A stretch of DNA of 64,000 bases from an uncultured Draconibacterium sp. (GTDB taxonomy: Bacteria > Bacteroidota > Bacteroidia > Bacteroidales > Prolixibacteraceae), in assembly GCF_963677155.1 (NCBI RefSeq), contig NZ_OY781884.1, forward strand, positions 3,716,501 to 3,780,500, in the 5' to 3' direction. The notes below the pieces were generated by a model, which was given only the letters and a program-made list of their open reading frames with translations, made no database searches and had not been told where the DNA came from. The first letter of the stretch is position 1. Each line of letters opens with the position of its first letter. Positions 8,264-18,300 of the stretch are shown in pieces. The translations under genes and the position numbers were made by a program.

Positions 8264-8929
8264 ATGGAACATAAAATAGAGATAAAGCAAAAAAAGTGGT
8301 TAACACATAATGTGATGCAATTTACCCTTGAGAAACCGAAGAAATTTACCTATAGTGCCGGTCAGGCGGTTGAAGTTACACTTGATAAGCCGGAGTTTAA
8401 AGATAAAGCGGCACCGTTTACCTTAACCAGCTTAAATAAAGATAAACATTTGGAATTGACAATAAAAGTATATCCAAAACATGAAGGAATAACACTGGCA
8501 CTTTCAAAACTAGATAAAGAAGATCATTTACTTATTTCCGATCCCTGGGATTCGTTTAAAAATAAAGGTTCAGGTGTTTTTATTGCAGGAGGAACCGGGG
8601 TAACTCCATTTATTGCACTATTGCGACAAATGGAAGCAGATGGTAAGGCAGACGGAAGCACACTCTTGTTTTCAAACAAAACAGAGGCTGACATTTTTCT
8701 TGATGAGGAGTTTAAAAGAATATTGGGAGACAATTTTGTAACGGTACTAACTCAGGAAAAAAAGGAACCATATTTCTATGGGAGAATTGACAAAGCATTT
8801 CTTAAAAATGTTGTTGACGATTTCGGCCAGCCATTTTACCTTTGTGCCCCTGAAAACTTTACAGATGAAATAAAGGGCTACCTAAAAGAATTGGGGGCGG
8901 GAGACGATCTGGTTAATATTAGCCTGTAA
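8264..8929 (+). CDS. Flavodoxin/ferredoxin reductase-like FAD-NAD(P) oxidoreductase
   Basis: The 221-residue protein has the two-domain layout of the ferredoxin-NADP reductase superfamily without an iron-sulfur domain. An FAD-binding barrel comes first (TYSAGQAVEVTL, then PFTLTS in the place of the RxYS flavin motif, then LTIKVYPKHEGITLAL). A nucleotide-binding domain follows, with GVFIAGGTGVTPFIALLRQM and the terminal YLCAPENFTDEIKGYLKELG. It probably passes electrons between NAD(P)H and a small carrier or oxygenase partner that is not encoded here. The flavin motif has Phe-Thr-Leu-Thr-Ser rather than Arg-x-Tyr-Ser, as also seen in some Bacteroidota members. It starts 21 bases after the broken fumarase and is followed by a terminator. 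Confidence 0.82.
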   Translation: MEHKIEIKQKKWLTHNVMQFTLEKPKKFTYSAGQAVEVTLDKPEFKDKAAPFTLTSLNKDKHLELTIKVYPKHEGITLALSKLDKEDHLLISDPWDSFKNKGSGVFIAGGTGVTPFIALLRQMEADGKADGSTLLFSNKTEADIFLDEEFKRILGDNFVTVLTQEKKEPYFYGRIDKAFLKNVVDDFGQPFYLCAPENFTDEIKGYLKELGAGDDLVNISL

Positions 8930-8935
8930 AAGTAT

Positions 8936-8960
8936 AAATGCCGTTTTAGGCATTTTTTTA
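8936..8960 (+). terminator. Rho-independent terminator
   Basis: A 7-bp stem (AAATGCC / GGCATTT) with a 6-base loop is followed by a T-run, seven bases after the reductase stop. Confidence 0.75.
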
Positions 8961-9025
8961 TATAAAAACCGGTTGGGCAACTGAATGCCGCAACCGGTTA
9001 AACAACAATTAGTATTGATGTATTA

Positions 9026-9382
9026 TTAATCTTTAATCCATTCCCGGGCTTCGTCAATGGCCGTAAACTCAAAATATTTTACTTCGCCTGAAATAAATGG
9101 TGCAGCCAGTTCAGACCACAATTTATCCCAACGCGATTTTCCAACAACCGCAACCTTTTTCATGTGGTTAAAATGTTTCAGGTAAGTTTTTACATCTTCC
9201 CAAAAAGCCTTTGGGGCAATTCCATCCACATGATTTAGTTGAATGTATAGTTTTATCTTCCCAAAATCCGTAACTGCTTTATCAATAAGCGGAGTAATTT
9301 TGTTATAGTCTTCTTCGGTCAATTTCCCTTCTACTTCAAGGGCGATTAGTTCTCGTTCCGTAATATCAATTATTTTAAACAT
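9026..9382 (-). CDS. SpoIIAA-like (STAS/SEC14-like) protein
   Basis: This is a 118-residue cytoplasmic protein. It shows the SpoIIAA-like pattern: an N-terminal strand pair ERELIALEVEGKLTEEDY, a helix, LYIQLNHVDGI, then KKVAVVGKSRWDKLW and the final helix AIDEAREWI. Proteins of this family have a STAS/lipid-binding-like fold and are common beside stress genes; their biochemical role is not settled. It is on the minus strand as the last of three small genes (CsbD-like, LapA-like upstream), which suggests a general stress or envelope-stress group. Confidence 0.8.
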   Translation of the reverse strand: MFKIIDITERELIALEVEGKLTEEDYNKITPLIDKAVTDFGKIKLYIQLNHVDGIAPKAFWEDVKTYLKHFNHMKKVAVVGKSRWDKLWSELAAPFISGEVKYFEFTAIDEAREWIKD

Positions 9383-9445
9383 AGCTATTAATTTTTAGTG
9401 TAATTTGCTAATTGAAGTTTTTTCTCTTTTTTGATAATTTGTTTA

Positions 9446-9661
9446 TTAAATCTTTTGCATGCTTTCGATGGGAATAAGGCTGTAAAGTATGGTCGTTAGT
9501 TGTATTCTGTTCATACCTAATTTTAGTTCCAGGTTATGCAGAAATTCATTTTCATAACCATCAACGTAAGTAATGTCATTTTCTGACAACTGTGGGTATT
9601 TTTCTTTTAACCCGGATTTAATAATTAGCCAATTGTTTTTTATTGAATTATTTGTGTCCAT
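9446..9661 (-). CDS. CsbD-like small stress protein
   Basis: This 71-residue protein is built like CsbD family members: an early NNWLIIKSGLKEKYPQL repeat-like helix followed by the characteristic ENDITYVDGYENEFLHNLELKLGM (usually L-D-D/N-D-L-x-x-x-x-G-K-x-D-x-L). CsbD proteins are abundant in general stress responses, but no activity is known. The C-terminus (LTTILYSLIPIESMQKI) is longer and more hydrophobic than usual. It lies between the SpoIIAA-like and LapA-like genes on the same strand. Confidence 0.75.
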   Translation of the reverse strand: MDTNNSIKNNWLIIKSGLKEKYPQLSENDITYVDGYENEFLHNLELKLGMNRIQLTTILYSLIPIESMQKI

Positions 9662-9720
9662 ATCTCATTGTTTTAATTCTTGTTACATTGATGCTACTAC
9701 TTAACTTGCCACGCAGGCAT

Positions 9721-10050
9721 TTAATCCGGTTTTTCTTTTTGTCTTTCCAGTTCTATAATTGTTTTGTCAGCTGCAACTTTTATATCGTTCTCCAGTTTCC
9801 GAATCTGACTTTCGAGCCCTTTAATTGTTCTATCCCTGTTTCGGATTTCATTATTTTTTCTTGCACGGTAGGGCAGCGAGAGTATAAAGCTGGTAATGGC
9901 TCCAAAGGTAACGGCTACAATTATTACCAGCGACAGATTAGACTCGATGCCCCATTTCCAGAAGTTAATAGAAACCACCGACGAGTTGTTTAGCGCGAAC
10001 AATACAACTCCCAGTATAACGAGTAATATTCCTATAAATGTTTTTTGCAT
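9721..10050 (-). CDS. LapA-domain (DUF1049) inner-membrane protein
   Basis: The 109-residue protein has two membrane helices (about residues 5-22 and 40-60) separated by the conserved NNSSVVSINFWKWG element. A basic stretch and a C-terminal coiled coil follow (EIRNRDRTIKGLESQIRKLENDI). This is the LapA/YciS layout. In enterobacteria LapA works with LapB to control lipopolysaccharide synthesis; no lapB is seen here, so only the family can be claimed. It is the first gene of the small minus-strand stress group. Confidence 0.85.
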   Translation of the reverse strand: MQKTFIGILLVILGVVLFALNNSSVVSINFWKWGIESNLSLVIIVAVTFGAITSFILSLPYRARKNNEIRNRDRTIKGLESQIRKLENDIKVAADKTIIELERQKEKPD

Positions 10051-10399
10051 GGCTATTTTTTTATTAGGTAATTCTCAAGTCAGTTTTGTTTAGTGATTGG
10101 ATGGAACAAAAATTGTCCAGCTTCAGTGCAAAATCTTCAGTTTTTATATTATACAAGGCAATTTGTGTGCCCCGCATTCATTTTAGTTTTCCTTTGTTGT
10201 AAGGTTTTGCAAGTTAGGTTTTAAAATTGATATGTGGCAGATTGTTGCTACAGTTCCGAAAATCTCCAGTTGTGGAATTTTACAGAATAGTGTGGAGAAA
10301 ATTCACTTTGACCAGCATGTTTGTGGGGTAAATAACTAACTGGGGGCATGGCATAGTATTTTCAACTATATTCTACTGTTGAATAAAAAAATAAGTAAC
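10051..10399. other. Divergent intergenic region, no further gene seen
   Basis: About 350 bases separate the LapA-like gene (minus) from the small lipoprotein (plus). No open frame, tRNA or strong hairpin is recognised. It presumably holds the two diverging promoters, but no convincing -33/-7 pair could be assigned. Confidence 0.4.
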
Positions 10400-10612
10400 A
10401 TGAAAATTAAAAACATCATAACGAAAGCATTTGCAAAACAGATGAACTGGATTTTTATTCTATTACTTTCATGGTTTATTCTTTCGTGTAATTCTTCGAA
10501 AAAACAAGACAGCAATAAAGAAGAATTAGCCGAAGATTTGCATGAAGTAAAACAGCTTGAAGGGTATTTTGTGTTGTGTGATCAACAGAAAACCGAAAAA
10601 CAAACATTATGA
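10400..10612 (+). CDS. Very small lipoprotein, unassigned
   Basis: The 70-residue product starts MKIKNIITKAFAKQ, has one hydrophobic segment (WIFILLLSWFIL) and a lipobox-like LSC-N, then a short acidic and lysine-rich tail that includes KKQDSNKEELAEDLHEVKQ. A lipid-anchored mature peptide of about 35 residues would result. An in-frame TTG at 10379 is possible but adds seven residues with no benefit. No family is recognised. It could be a remnant or a small envelope protein. It precedes the GH43 gene by 123 bases on the same strand. Confidence 0.45.
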   Translation: MKIKNIITKAFAKQMNWIFILLLSWFILSCNSSKKQDSNKEELAEDLHEVKQLEGYFVLCDQQKTEKQTL

Positions 10613-10692
10613 ATAGTCCGTTTTAGCGCGAGCTGTTGAATTTATTTCTACAATTTGACGATTATGTAACAGTAACAAAGCTATCCTTTAAC

Positions 10693-10700
10693 TAAATTTG
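10693..10700 (+). promoter_or_regulatory. Possible -7 promoter element (TAAATTTG)
   Basis: TAAATTTG matches TAnnTTTG and lies 35 bases before the GH43 start. No good -33 TTTG lies at the expected distance, so this rests on the octamer alone. Confidence 0.4.
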
Positions 10701-10735
10701 TAGCAATAAAATTTCGCAACTAAAACTAGATACAA

Positions 10736-12931
10736 ATGAATAAATCAAAATCTGAATTAATAGCCGTAATTATAAAATATTTCCTGTTTTTCACCGGGCT
10801 GTTTACTGCTGTTTCGTGTCAAAACAAAGATCCGCAAACCGATGCTTACCTCTTTGCCTATTTCACCGGTAATGGCCCGGGCGAAGAAGCTATTCATTAT
10901 GCAGTTAGTACCGATGGATATAACTATCGGGCGCTAAATAACAATCAGCCCGTACTGGATTCTAAAAAGATCAGTACTTCCGGTGGCGTTCGCGATCCGC
11001 ATATTTTACGTGGTGCCGATGGCAAAACCTTTTACATGGTAGCTACCGATTTGTATGTCCCCGAACAAGGTTGGAATAATTACGCAATGATCCTGATGAA
11101 ATCGACTGATTTGATTAATTGGAAAACAACAGTAATTAATATTCCTGAAACTTACCCTGAAGAATTTGGTAATGTAGACCGCGTTTGGGCACCGCAAACT
11201 ATTTATGATAAAGCCGCAAAAAAATACATGGTTTACTGGTCGATGAAAGACAGTGGTGCTAATCCTGATATTATATATTATGCTTATGCTAACAAGGATT
11301 TTAATGGTTTCGAAGCAGCACCGAAGCAGTTGTTGTATAATCCTACCAATAATGCCTGTATCGATGGTGATATTATTGAGAAAGACGGCAAATTCTATTT
11401 TTTCCATAAATCGGAAAGTGGTGAGCCGGGAATAAAACTGGCCATTTCAGATAAACTTACCGAAGGGTACACCTATCCGAATTTTGATCGAGTTGACAAG
11501 GAAACCGAACGGGTGGAAGGATCAGGAGTTTTCAAGTTGAATAATTCTGATGAGTATATACTGATGTACGATGTATACACCAACGGGCGCTACCAGTTTA
11601 CGAAAAGCACCGACCTGCAACATTTTGAGGTAATCGATGAGGCGATTTCAATGAATTTTCATCCCCGGCACGGTACGGTAATGCCAATTACAACAGAAGA
11701 ATATAATCGTTTAATGACAGCTTTTGCTAAGACTGACGATTTATTTATAGATGCCACTGCCGATCAGTTGAAAAAGAATAATGTGGATATTAATGGTGAG
11801 AAAAAGACGATTCATCTTCCGGTAAAAGTAGGCACCGATTTAACTGCATTCGATCCGCAGTTTTCGGCATGGAGAGGTATTACTATTGCTCCGCAAGGAC
11901 CTCAGGATTTTTCGAAAGGTGCAGTTGACTATACATTTACCATTGTTGGGCAGGAGCCTGTAGTTTACAGCGTTACTGCTGCGGAAGATCATAACCCGGC
12001 ACTGGTTGGTTTTTACGCCGATCCGCAGGTGTTGTATTCAAATAAAACAGGGAAATATTACATTTATCCAACTTCTGACGGATATACCGGCTGGTCAGGT
12101 TATTATTTCAAAGTGTTTTCATCTGATGATTTAGTAGATTGGAAAGATGAAGGTAAAATTTTGGATATGAAAGCCGGCGATGTGCCATGGGCTGACGGCA
12201 GCTCCTGGGCGCCAACTATTGTGGAAAAGAAAGTAGGCGACGATTATAAGTACTACTACTATTTCAGCGGAAACTATGTGGCCGGAGGAGGTAAACAGAT
12301 TGGGGTAGCTGTAGCCGATGATCCAACCGGCCCGTTTGTTGCGGAGAAAGAGCCGATGATCAGGGAATCTCCGCTAGGTGGAGGACAGCAAATCGATCCT
12401 TGTGCTTTTATCGATCCGGTTTCAGGTAGAGCATACATATACTGGGGTAATGGTTATCTGGCAGCAGCAGAGTTGAATGACGATATGGTTTCAGTAAAGA
12501 AAGAAACAATAAAAGTACTAACACCAAAAGGAGGAACACTTGCTGATTATGCTTTCCGCGAAGGAGTTTATGTGATTTACCGTGAAGGAACCTATTATTT
12601 CATGTGGTCGGTTGACGATACCGGTTCACCCAATTATCATGTGGCTTATGGAACTTCTAAATCGCCAGTGGGGCCGATTAAAGTGGCCGGGAACCCTGTT
12701 GTGCTTATTCAGGATGCCGCTAAAGGAATCTATGGAACCGGTCACCACTCGGTAATTCAGGTTCCGGGGAAAGATGAATGGTATATCGTTTATCACCGTA
12801 TTAATGCCAAACATTTGAATGATGGCCCCGGATATCACCGCGAAGTTTGTATCGATAAAATGGAATTCAATGAAGATGGTACCATTAAACCGGTAGTGCC
12901 AACAGTTAAAGGTATTGGTCCCGTTCAATAA
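10736..12931 (+). CDS. Lipoprotein with two tandem GH43-type glycoside hydrolase domains
   Basis: The 731-residue product begins with a lipoprotein signal (FLFFTGLFTAVSC, Cys about residue 29). It has two five-bladed-propeller GH43-like domains. The first (about 35-390) has the expected acidic triad in GGVRDPHIL (D87), CIDGDII (D210) and RVEGSGVF (E261). The second (about 420-725) has FYADPQV (D429), QQIDPCAF (D554) and FREGVYV (E609). Both therefore look catalytically competent. GH43 enzymes release L-arabinose or D-xylose from plant or algal polysaccharides, or galactose in some subfamilies. The two domains are diverged from each other, so they may differ in linkage. Cell-surface or periplasmic location is inferred from the lipobox. 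The gene is monocistronic, followed by a terminator, and has no SusC/D next to it. Confidence 0.88.
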   Translation: MNKSKSELIAVIIKYFLFFTGLFTAVSCQNKDPQTDAYLFAYFTGNGPGEEAIHYAVSTDGYNYRALNNNQPVLDSKKISTSGGVRDPHILRGADGKTFYMVATDLYVPEQGWNNYAMILMKSTDLINWKTTVINIPETYPEEFGNVDRVWAPQTIYDKAAKKYMVYWSMKDSGANPDIIYYAYANKDFNGFEAAPKQLLYNPTNNACIDGDIIEKDGKFYFFHKSESGEPGIKLAISDKLTEGYTYPNFDRVDKETERVEGSGVFKLNNSDEYILMYDVYTNGRYQFTKSTDLQHFEVIDEAISMNFHPRHGTVMPITTEEYNRLMTAFAKTDDLFIDATADQLKKNNVDINGEKKTIHLPVKVGTDLTAFDPQFSAWRGITIAPQGPQDFSKGAVDYTFTIVGQEPVVYSVTAAEDHNPALVGFYADPQVLYSNKTGKYYIYPTSDGYTGWSGYYFKVFSSDDLVDWKDEGKILDMKAGDVPWADGSSWAPTIVEKKVGDDYKYYYYFSGNYVAGGGKQIGVAVADDPTGPFVAEKEPMIRESPLGGGQQIDPCAFIDPVSGRAYIYWGNGYLAAAELNDDMVSVKKETIKVLTPKGGTLADYAFREGVYVIYREGTYYFMWSVDDTGSPNYHVAYGTSKSPVGPIKVAGNPVVLIQDAAKGIYGTGHHSVIQVPGKDEWYIVYHRINAKHLNDGPGYHREVCIDKMEFNEDGTIKPVVPTVKGIGPVQ

Positions 12932-12949
12932 TCTCTAAAGAAAAAAAGG

Positions 12950-12982
12950 ACCAATCTTATTTTTAGATTGGTGCTTTTTTTT
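12950..12982 (+). terminator. Rho-independent terminator after the GH43 gene
   Basis: An 8-bp stem (ACCAATCT / AGATTGGT) with a T-rich loop is followed by GCTTTTTTTT. Confidence 0.8.
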
Positions 12983-13458
12983 GTGCTCAGAATAAGGTGT
13001 TTTTTGCTAAGTAGTTGTTTTGTTGATGTTTGGAGTTTCTATTCTCGGTAAAGTCTCGCTTCTAACTCAACAATGTTTTTTCTGAAAAGACCAAAAAAGG
13101 AATAAAATTTAGTACTGGATATACCTGGATTTTCCCCTGATCCCATTTATACTTTAATATTGGTTATTTGATGAAGTCAGATTTTAAGACTTACTGTTTG
13201 ATTGTATTGATATAAAATATAATACGATATAAATAATATTACTAATAAACTTAATTTGAATAATGGGATTTTCACATTGTAGAATGATTCATCATCAGTA
13301 ATGGTAATATAGTCAGGTTATTAAGAGGAGTAGGGGTTTATTTGCACTTGGAAATTCTCTTGTTGATTTAAAATAAATTTAATCTTCAATTGCATGATAA
13401 TGTGATTTTAATTTACTTTGGTCAATTCATTATTCATTAAACTACTAAACTTTACTTA
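12983..13458. other. AT-rich intergenic region before the utilization locus
   Basis: About 475 bases without an open frame, RNA gene or clear repeat. It separates the GH43 transcript from the sigma factor and must contain the promoter of the locus, but no convincing -33/-7 pair was found. It is visibly more AT-rich than its flanks, as is common at the edge of accessory loci. Confidence 0.4.
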
Positions 13459-14055
13459 TTGAAAAGTCAGGCTGACATATCTGAACAAGCCTACCTCGCA
13501 GCTTTGAAAAATGATGACATTAAGGCGTTTGACAACCTTTTTGAAGAATATGGAAAGCGTTTGTATCATTTCGCTTACGGTTATCTGAAGTCAAAAGATG
13601 ACGCGGAAGAAATTGTGCAGGAGGTTTTTCTAAAAGTTTGGCGAAATCGTAAACAACTAAAACCTGATCTGTCTTTTAAGGCCTATATTTTTAAGATCGC
13701 TTACCATCAGATACTTGAAATTCTTAAACAAATTAATCGTAGTCAAGCATATCGACATGAGATTATTGATGAGTCAATTTTTTTCAATGATGATACTAAT
13801 ACTCGTTTAAATTATCAAATGTTGCTTGAAAAAGTCGAATCACTTATTCAAAAACTACCCTCAAGACAAAAAGAGATTTTACTAAAAAGAAAAAAAGAAG
13901 GAATTCCGGTAAAAGAAATTGCTACACAATTAGGAGTATCACCAAAAACTGTGGAAAACCATTTAACTCAGGCTCTAAAATCAATAAAAAAGGATTTGGG
14001 CGAAGAAGAATTATCAGCTCTGTTGTTTTTTTTGCTATTTGTAGACGCCAGATAA
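13459..14055 (+). CDS. ECF RNA polymerase sigma factor (PUL-associated, FecI-like)
   Basis: The 198-residue protein has sigma-70 region 2 (FDNLFEEYGKRLYHFAYGYLKSKDDAEEIVQEVFLKVW) and region 4 (LPSRQKEILLKRKKEGIPVKEIATQLGVSPKTVENHLTQAL shown here in part). This is the Bacteroidota sigma class paired with FecR anti-sigma factors. It would direct transcription of the SusC/SusD locus when the transducing receptor binds its ligand. The start is a TTG at 13459: a stop lies seven codons upstream and no ATG precedes region 2. The C-terminal tail ALLFFLLFVDAR is unusually hydrophobic. FecR, SusC and SusD follow on the same strand. Confidence 0.88.
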   Translation: MKSQADISEQAYLAALKNDDIKAFDNLFEEYGKRLYHFAYGYLKSKDDAEEIVQEVFLKVWRNRKQLKPDLSFKAYIFKIAYHQILEILKQINRSQAYRHEIIDESIFFNDDTNTRLNYQMLLEKVESLIQKLPSRQKEILLKRKKEGIPVKEIATQLGVSPKTVENHLTQALKSIKKDLGEEELSALLFFLLFVDAR

Positions 14056-14163
14056 TGAGGTAAATAGTATTTTTTTTGATTTTTTTTGTATTTTGACTAG
14101 GGGAATTCACAATTTCTTCACTTTTACTTAATGTAAAGTTTAAAAAGAATTATTCATCATATT

Positions 14164-15213
14164 ATGAATATCAATCTTGAGATATTAAAAAGATTTTTTG
14201 ACGGTAAATATTCGAGAGCAGATTATTTAATTATAAAATCGGCTCTTGAAAATCCTAAACAGGAAATCGAAATGAAACAATTGCTTCAGGATCACTGGTT
14301 TGAATTAAACAGAGCAGGATCTCTTGCCGAAGGAAAGGTTGATCATATACTACATAAAATCCATAAACAAATTAGAACAGAAACAGAGAATATACCTGGT
14401 AGGCGTTTAAGATTTTTTACAACTTTCCAGCGAATTGCTGCAATATTAATTGTACCTCTAATTCTTTCTTTTCTGACAGTAATTTATTTTCAGTCCAGAA
14501 CAGTTATTCCTGAAAATACCTATGCTGAAATACAGTGTCCTTTTGGGGTGCGAACTAAATTTGTATTGCCCGATGGAACAACTGGCTTCTTAAATAGTGG
14601 TTCAACTCTTGAATACCCAGCAATTTTCGCTAACGATAGAAATGTGACTTTAAAAGGTGAAGCCTTTTTTGATGTAACACATGATGAAAATCATCCCTTT
14701 ATTGTTAATACCTCAAATCTATCTACCAAGGTTCTGGGTACACAGTTTAATGTAATTGCGTACGGTGATGAAAATGTCGAAGAAGTTATTCTTAAAGAAG
14801 GAAAAGTGGAGGTTTATTCAAACGGAGGTGATAAATTAGAAACGCTACGTCCAAATCAAAAACTTGTACTAAATACGCTTACAAGGAAATTTAACTCAAA
14901 TGAAGTAGATGCATCACAATATGTCTCCTGGACAGAAGGAAAACTAACATTCCGAAACGAAAAAATGCAACAGGTAGCCCGACGCCTTGCAAGATGGTAT
15001 AATGTAGAGATTGAAATAAATGATCCTGAATTAATGCAGTATGCATTCAGGGCTACTTTTATAGATGAACCGTTGGAAGAAGTATTAAAACTCATTGCAC
15101 TAACAGCACCTCTGAAATATACCATAGAAGAAAGGGAAACTACTGACAACGACGTATATAAGACGAAAAAAGTGATAGTTTGCTTAGATAGGTCAAGGCT
15201 GGATGCCTTTTAG
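14164..15213 (+). CDS. FecR-family anti-sigma factor
   Basis: The 349-residue protein has a cytoplasmic N-terminal region (about 1-80), one membrane helix near residues 95-112 (AAILIVPLILSFLTVIYF), and a periplasmic FecR domain with FGVRTKFVLPDGTTGFLNSGSTLEYP, LKGEAFFDVTHDENHPFIVNT and LGTQFNVIAYGDE. A C-terminal DUF4974/STN-like domain follows (KLTFRNEKMQQVARRLARWYNVEI, then ATFIDEPLEEVLKLIAL). It would hold the ECF sigma factor at the membrane and release it on contact with the N-terminal signalling domain of the SusC receptor encoded next. The order sigma, FecR, SusC, SusD is the classic arrangement. Confidence 0.93.
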   Translation: MNINLEILKRFFDGKYSRADYLIIKSALENPKQEIEMKQLLQDHWFELNRAGSLAEGKVDHILHKIHKQIRTETENIPGRRLRFFTTFQRIAAILIVPLILSFLTVIYFQSRTVIPENTYAEIQCPFGVRTKFVLPDGTTGFLNSGSTLEYPAIFANDRNVTLKGEAFFDVTHDENHPFIVNTSNLSTKVLGTQFNVIAYGDENVEEVILKEGKVEVYSNGGDKLETLRPNQKLVLNTLTRKFNSNEVDASQYVSWTEGKLTFRNEKMQQVARRLARWYNVEIEINDPELMQYAFRATFIDEPLEEVLKLIALTAPLKYTIEERETTDNDVYKTKKVIVCLDRSRLDAF

Positions 15214-15306
15214 AGAAAGCAGGAGAGTGTTCGCATCACTCTCCTGCAACTATCAAGCAACTTGTAACTAATGCAATAATTATTTATTACTTAATGTTTC
15301 AAATTT

Positions 15307-18300
15307 ATGAAAAAAAAATGGATTCGGAGTGCCATGAAAAATGGGCTCAAAACTAAAACTTGGAAAATTATGCGGTTAAGTGCTTTTTTTCTTTTCCTCT
15401 TTGTCTCCCAGGTATGGGCAGGTATGGGGTACGCACAGCAAACTAAACTTACGCTTAAAATGGATGGCGTAAAAGTTATCGATGTGCTGGATGAGATCGA
15501 GAACGGAAGTGAATTCTATTTTCTGTTTAATCAAAAACTAGTAGATGTTGATCGGGAAGTAAATGTCGATGCAAGAGAAAAAACCATCGACAAAATTTTG
15601 GATGAATTATTCGCTGGAACCGATGTAAAACATCTGGTGAAAGATCGGCTAGTTATTTTAACTACTGAAAAATCAGATTTAGACGCTATTTTATTGCAGC
15701 AAAAGTCCATTACAGGAACTGTAACTGACCAAGGTGGAAATCCACTTCCTGGAGTAACAGTGCTGGTAAAAGGCACTAACAACGGAGCAGCAACAAATAT
15801 CGATGGTGTTTTTTCATTAGCGAATATAAATGATGGCGACATTTTAGTGTTATCATTCATGGGTATGGAAACTCAGGAGATCGAAGTAGCTGGACAGGAA
15901 ACAATCAATGTAATGCTTACTCCTGACAACCAGGCAATTGACGAAGTTGTAGTAACTGCAATGGGTGTTAAAAGACAAAAACGATCTATTGGTTATTCTA
16001 CTACAGAAGTAAAAGGTGAGGATATGATCGAAGCTCGCGATCCGAACTTAGGAAATGCTTTGAGTGGTAAAATTTCCGGCGTAAGTGTTGCTGGTAATGC
16101 TACAGGGATGGGTGGATCAAGTCGCGTTATTATTCGAGGTAATGCGTCGTTAACCGGAAATAACCAACCTTTGTATGTTATTGATGGAATCCCATTCGAC
16201 AATACGAACTTCTCAAGTGCCGGCCGATGGGGAGGTATGGATATGGGCGATGGTCTTAACAATATCAACCCGGATGATATTGAAAGTATACAGGTGTTGA
16301 AAGGGGCTGCTGCTTCTGCTCTTTACGGATATCGTGGTGGTAATGGCGCGATTTTGATTACTACGAAATCGGGAAAAGCTAATACCAACGGCTTGGGTAT
16401 TGAATTCAATAACAATATGACATTCAATACGATTTACGATTATAGAGATTTTCAAACAACATATGGACAAGGAACTCAAGGGGTGAGGCCTAGCGATCAA
16501 GCATCAGCCTACCAGACATACAACCAAAGTTGGGGGGAAAAATTGGATGGTTCTAATTTCGTAAATCGTCTTGCAGAAACCGCGCCTTATAGTAACGTTG
16601 ATAACTGGAAAAACTTTTACAGTACGGGTATCGATGAGAATGCATCTATAGCTTTAAGCGGAAAGAGTGATAAAGTTAGCTATCGTATTGGTGTTTCAAA
16701 TACTTATACTAAAGGTAATCTTCCTAATGCAAATCTTAAGCAGAAAGGTATTAACTTAAATACTATTTATGAGATTACTAAAAAGCTTCATTTAACAGTT
16801 AACGCAAATTATATTTTCGAAGAGGTAAAAGGTCGGACTAACTTGTCGGATGGTAATGGAAATTCCAATGCTTCACTGTTATACCTTGCAAATGGGTATG
16901 ATGTAAGATGGCTGAAAGGCGATAATGGAGCAGATGAAAATGGCGGAGAGTTTCAGCCCGGAAATAGCGTTTATTTCAGTAACCCATATTGGCTTCAATA
17001 CCGAAAAATCAACGAATCAAATAAAAACAGGACAACAGGAGGAGCAACGCTTCGCTACGATATTGCCGATTGGTTGTATATACAAGGACAAGTTACCCGT
17101 GACGGGTATGTGTTGAACTTTAAACAAGTACAACCAGATGGAGCTGCTGCTGATCCGAACGGATACATTCAGGAATATGAACGTAATTATTCGGAAATTA
17201 ATACGAACTATATGGTTGGCGTTAATAAGAAATTAGAGAACTTTTCGATTAATGCGACCTTTGGAGGAAATACTCAACATGATATTACAAAACAATACGG
17301 AACTAACGGTGGTATCCGTCCATTTATTATCAGTGGTTTGTATTCAACATCAAATGTAAATTCCTCAACAAGGACGTTTGCCAAAGATTACTCAGAGTAT
17401 CAGGTGAATTCAATTTACGGAACTGCTGATTTCGGATACAAAGATTGGTTATTCCTGAACTTTACCGGACGTAACGACTGGTTCTCAACATTAGATCCTA
17501 ATAACAACAGTTTCTTTTATCCTTCAGTAAATTTGAGTTGGATGGTAAGTGACTGTTTGAAATTACCAGAATGGGTAACTACAGCAAAAATAAGGGCTTC
17601 TTTAGCTGCAGCATCTAACGGAACATCGCCTTACCAAACAATGCTGGTATATGCCTTAAATGATTTCAATGTACAGGATCAGTCGATGGGATATATTAGC
17701 AATTCATCAGTTCCAAACGCTTTCTTAAAACCAGTTCAAATTGAAGAGCGGGAAATTGGAGCAAATGCTTCTTTCTTTAGCAACCGACTTGGATTTGATT
17801 TTGCTGCCTATCAAAAGAAAACTACAGATGATATTGTTCAGGTTTCAACCAGCGAAACATCTGGTTTTAACTCTGCTTACAGAAACGTTGGTAAAATTCA
17901 AAACCGGGGGGTTGAATTTATGGTTTTTGCAGTTCCTGTTGCAAATACGAATTTTCGATGGAATACATCTCTAAATTTATCATATAATAAGAGTAAAGTA
18001 TTGTATTTAGGAGAGGGTGTTGAATCTCTGGCAATTGATGGCGCAACAGCCCGCAGGGGAAACGCAACCATTCGCAATATCGTAGGTCAGCCTTACGGAC
18101 AAATTGTTGGGTACACATACAAAACCGATGGAAATGGCAACCGTGTTTATACTGCAGATGGGTTACCTGTTCGATCTGATGATGTTGAAGTTCTGGGAGA
18201 TGGAGTTTATAAATGGACTGGAGGTTTTCATAACGATTTCAGCTACAAAAATTTAACGCTGGCTTTCTTACTCGATTTTAAAGTTGGAGCTAAGCTCTTC

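Noticed and set aside
13400-13458. TTACTTTG near 13413 as the -7 element of the sigma factor
   Set aside because: It lacks the A at the second position of TAnnTTTG and has no -33 partner.
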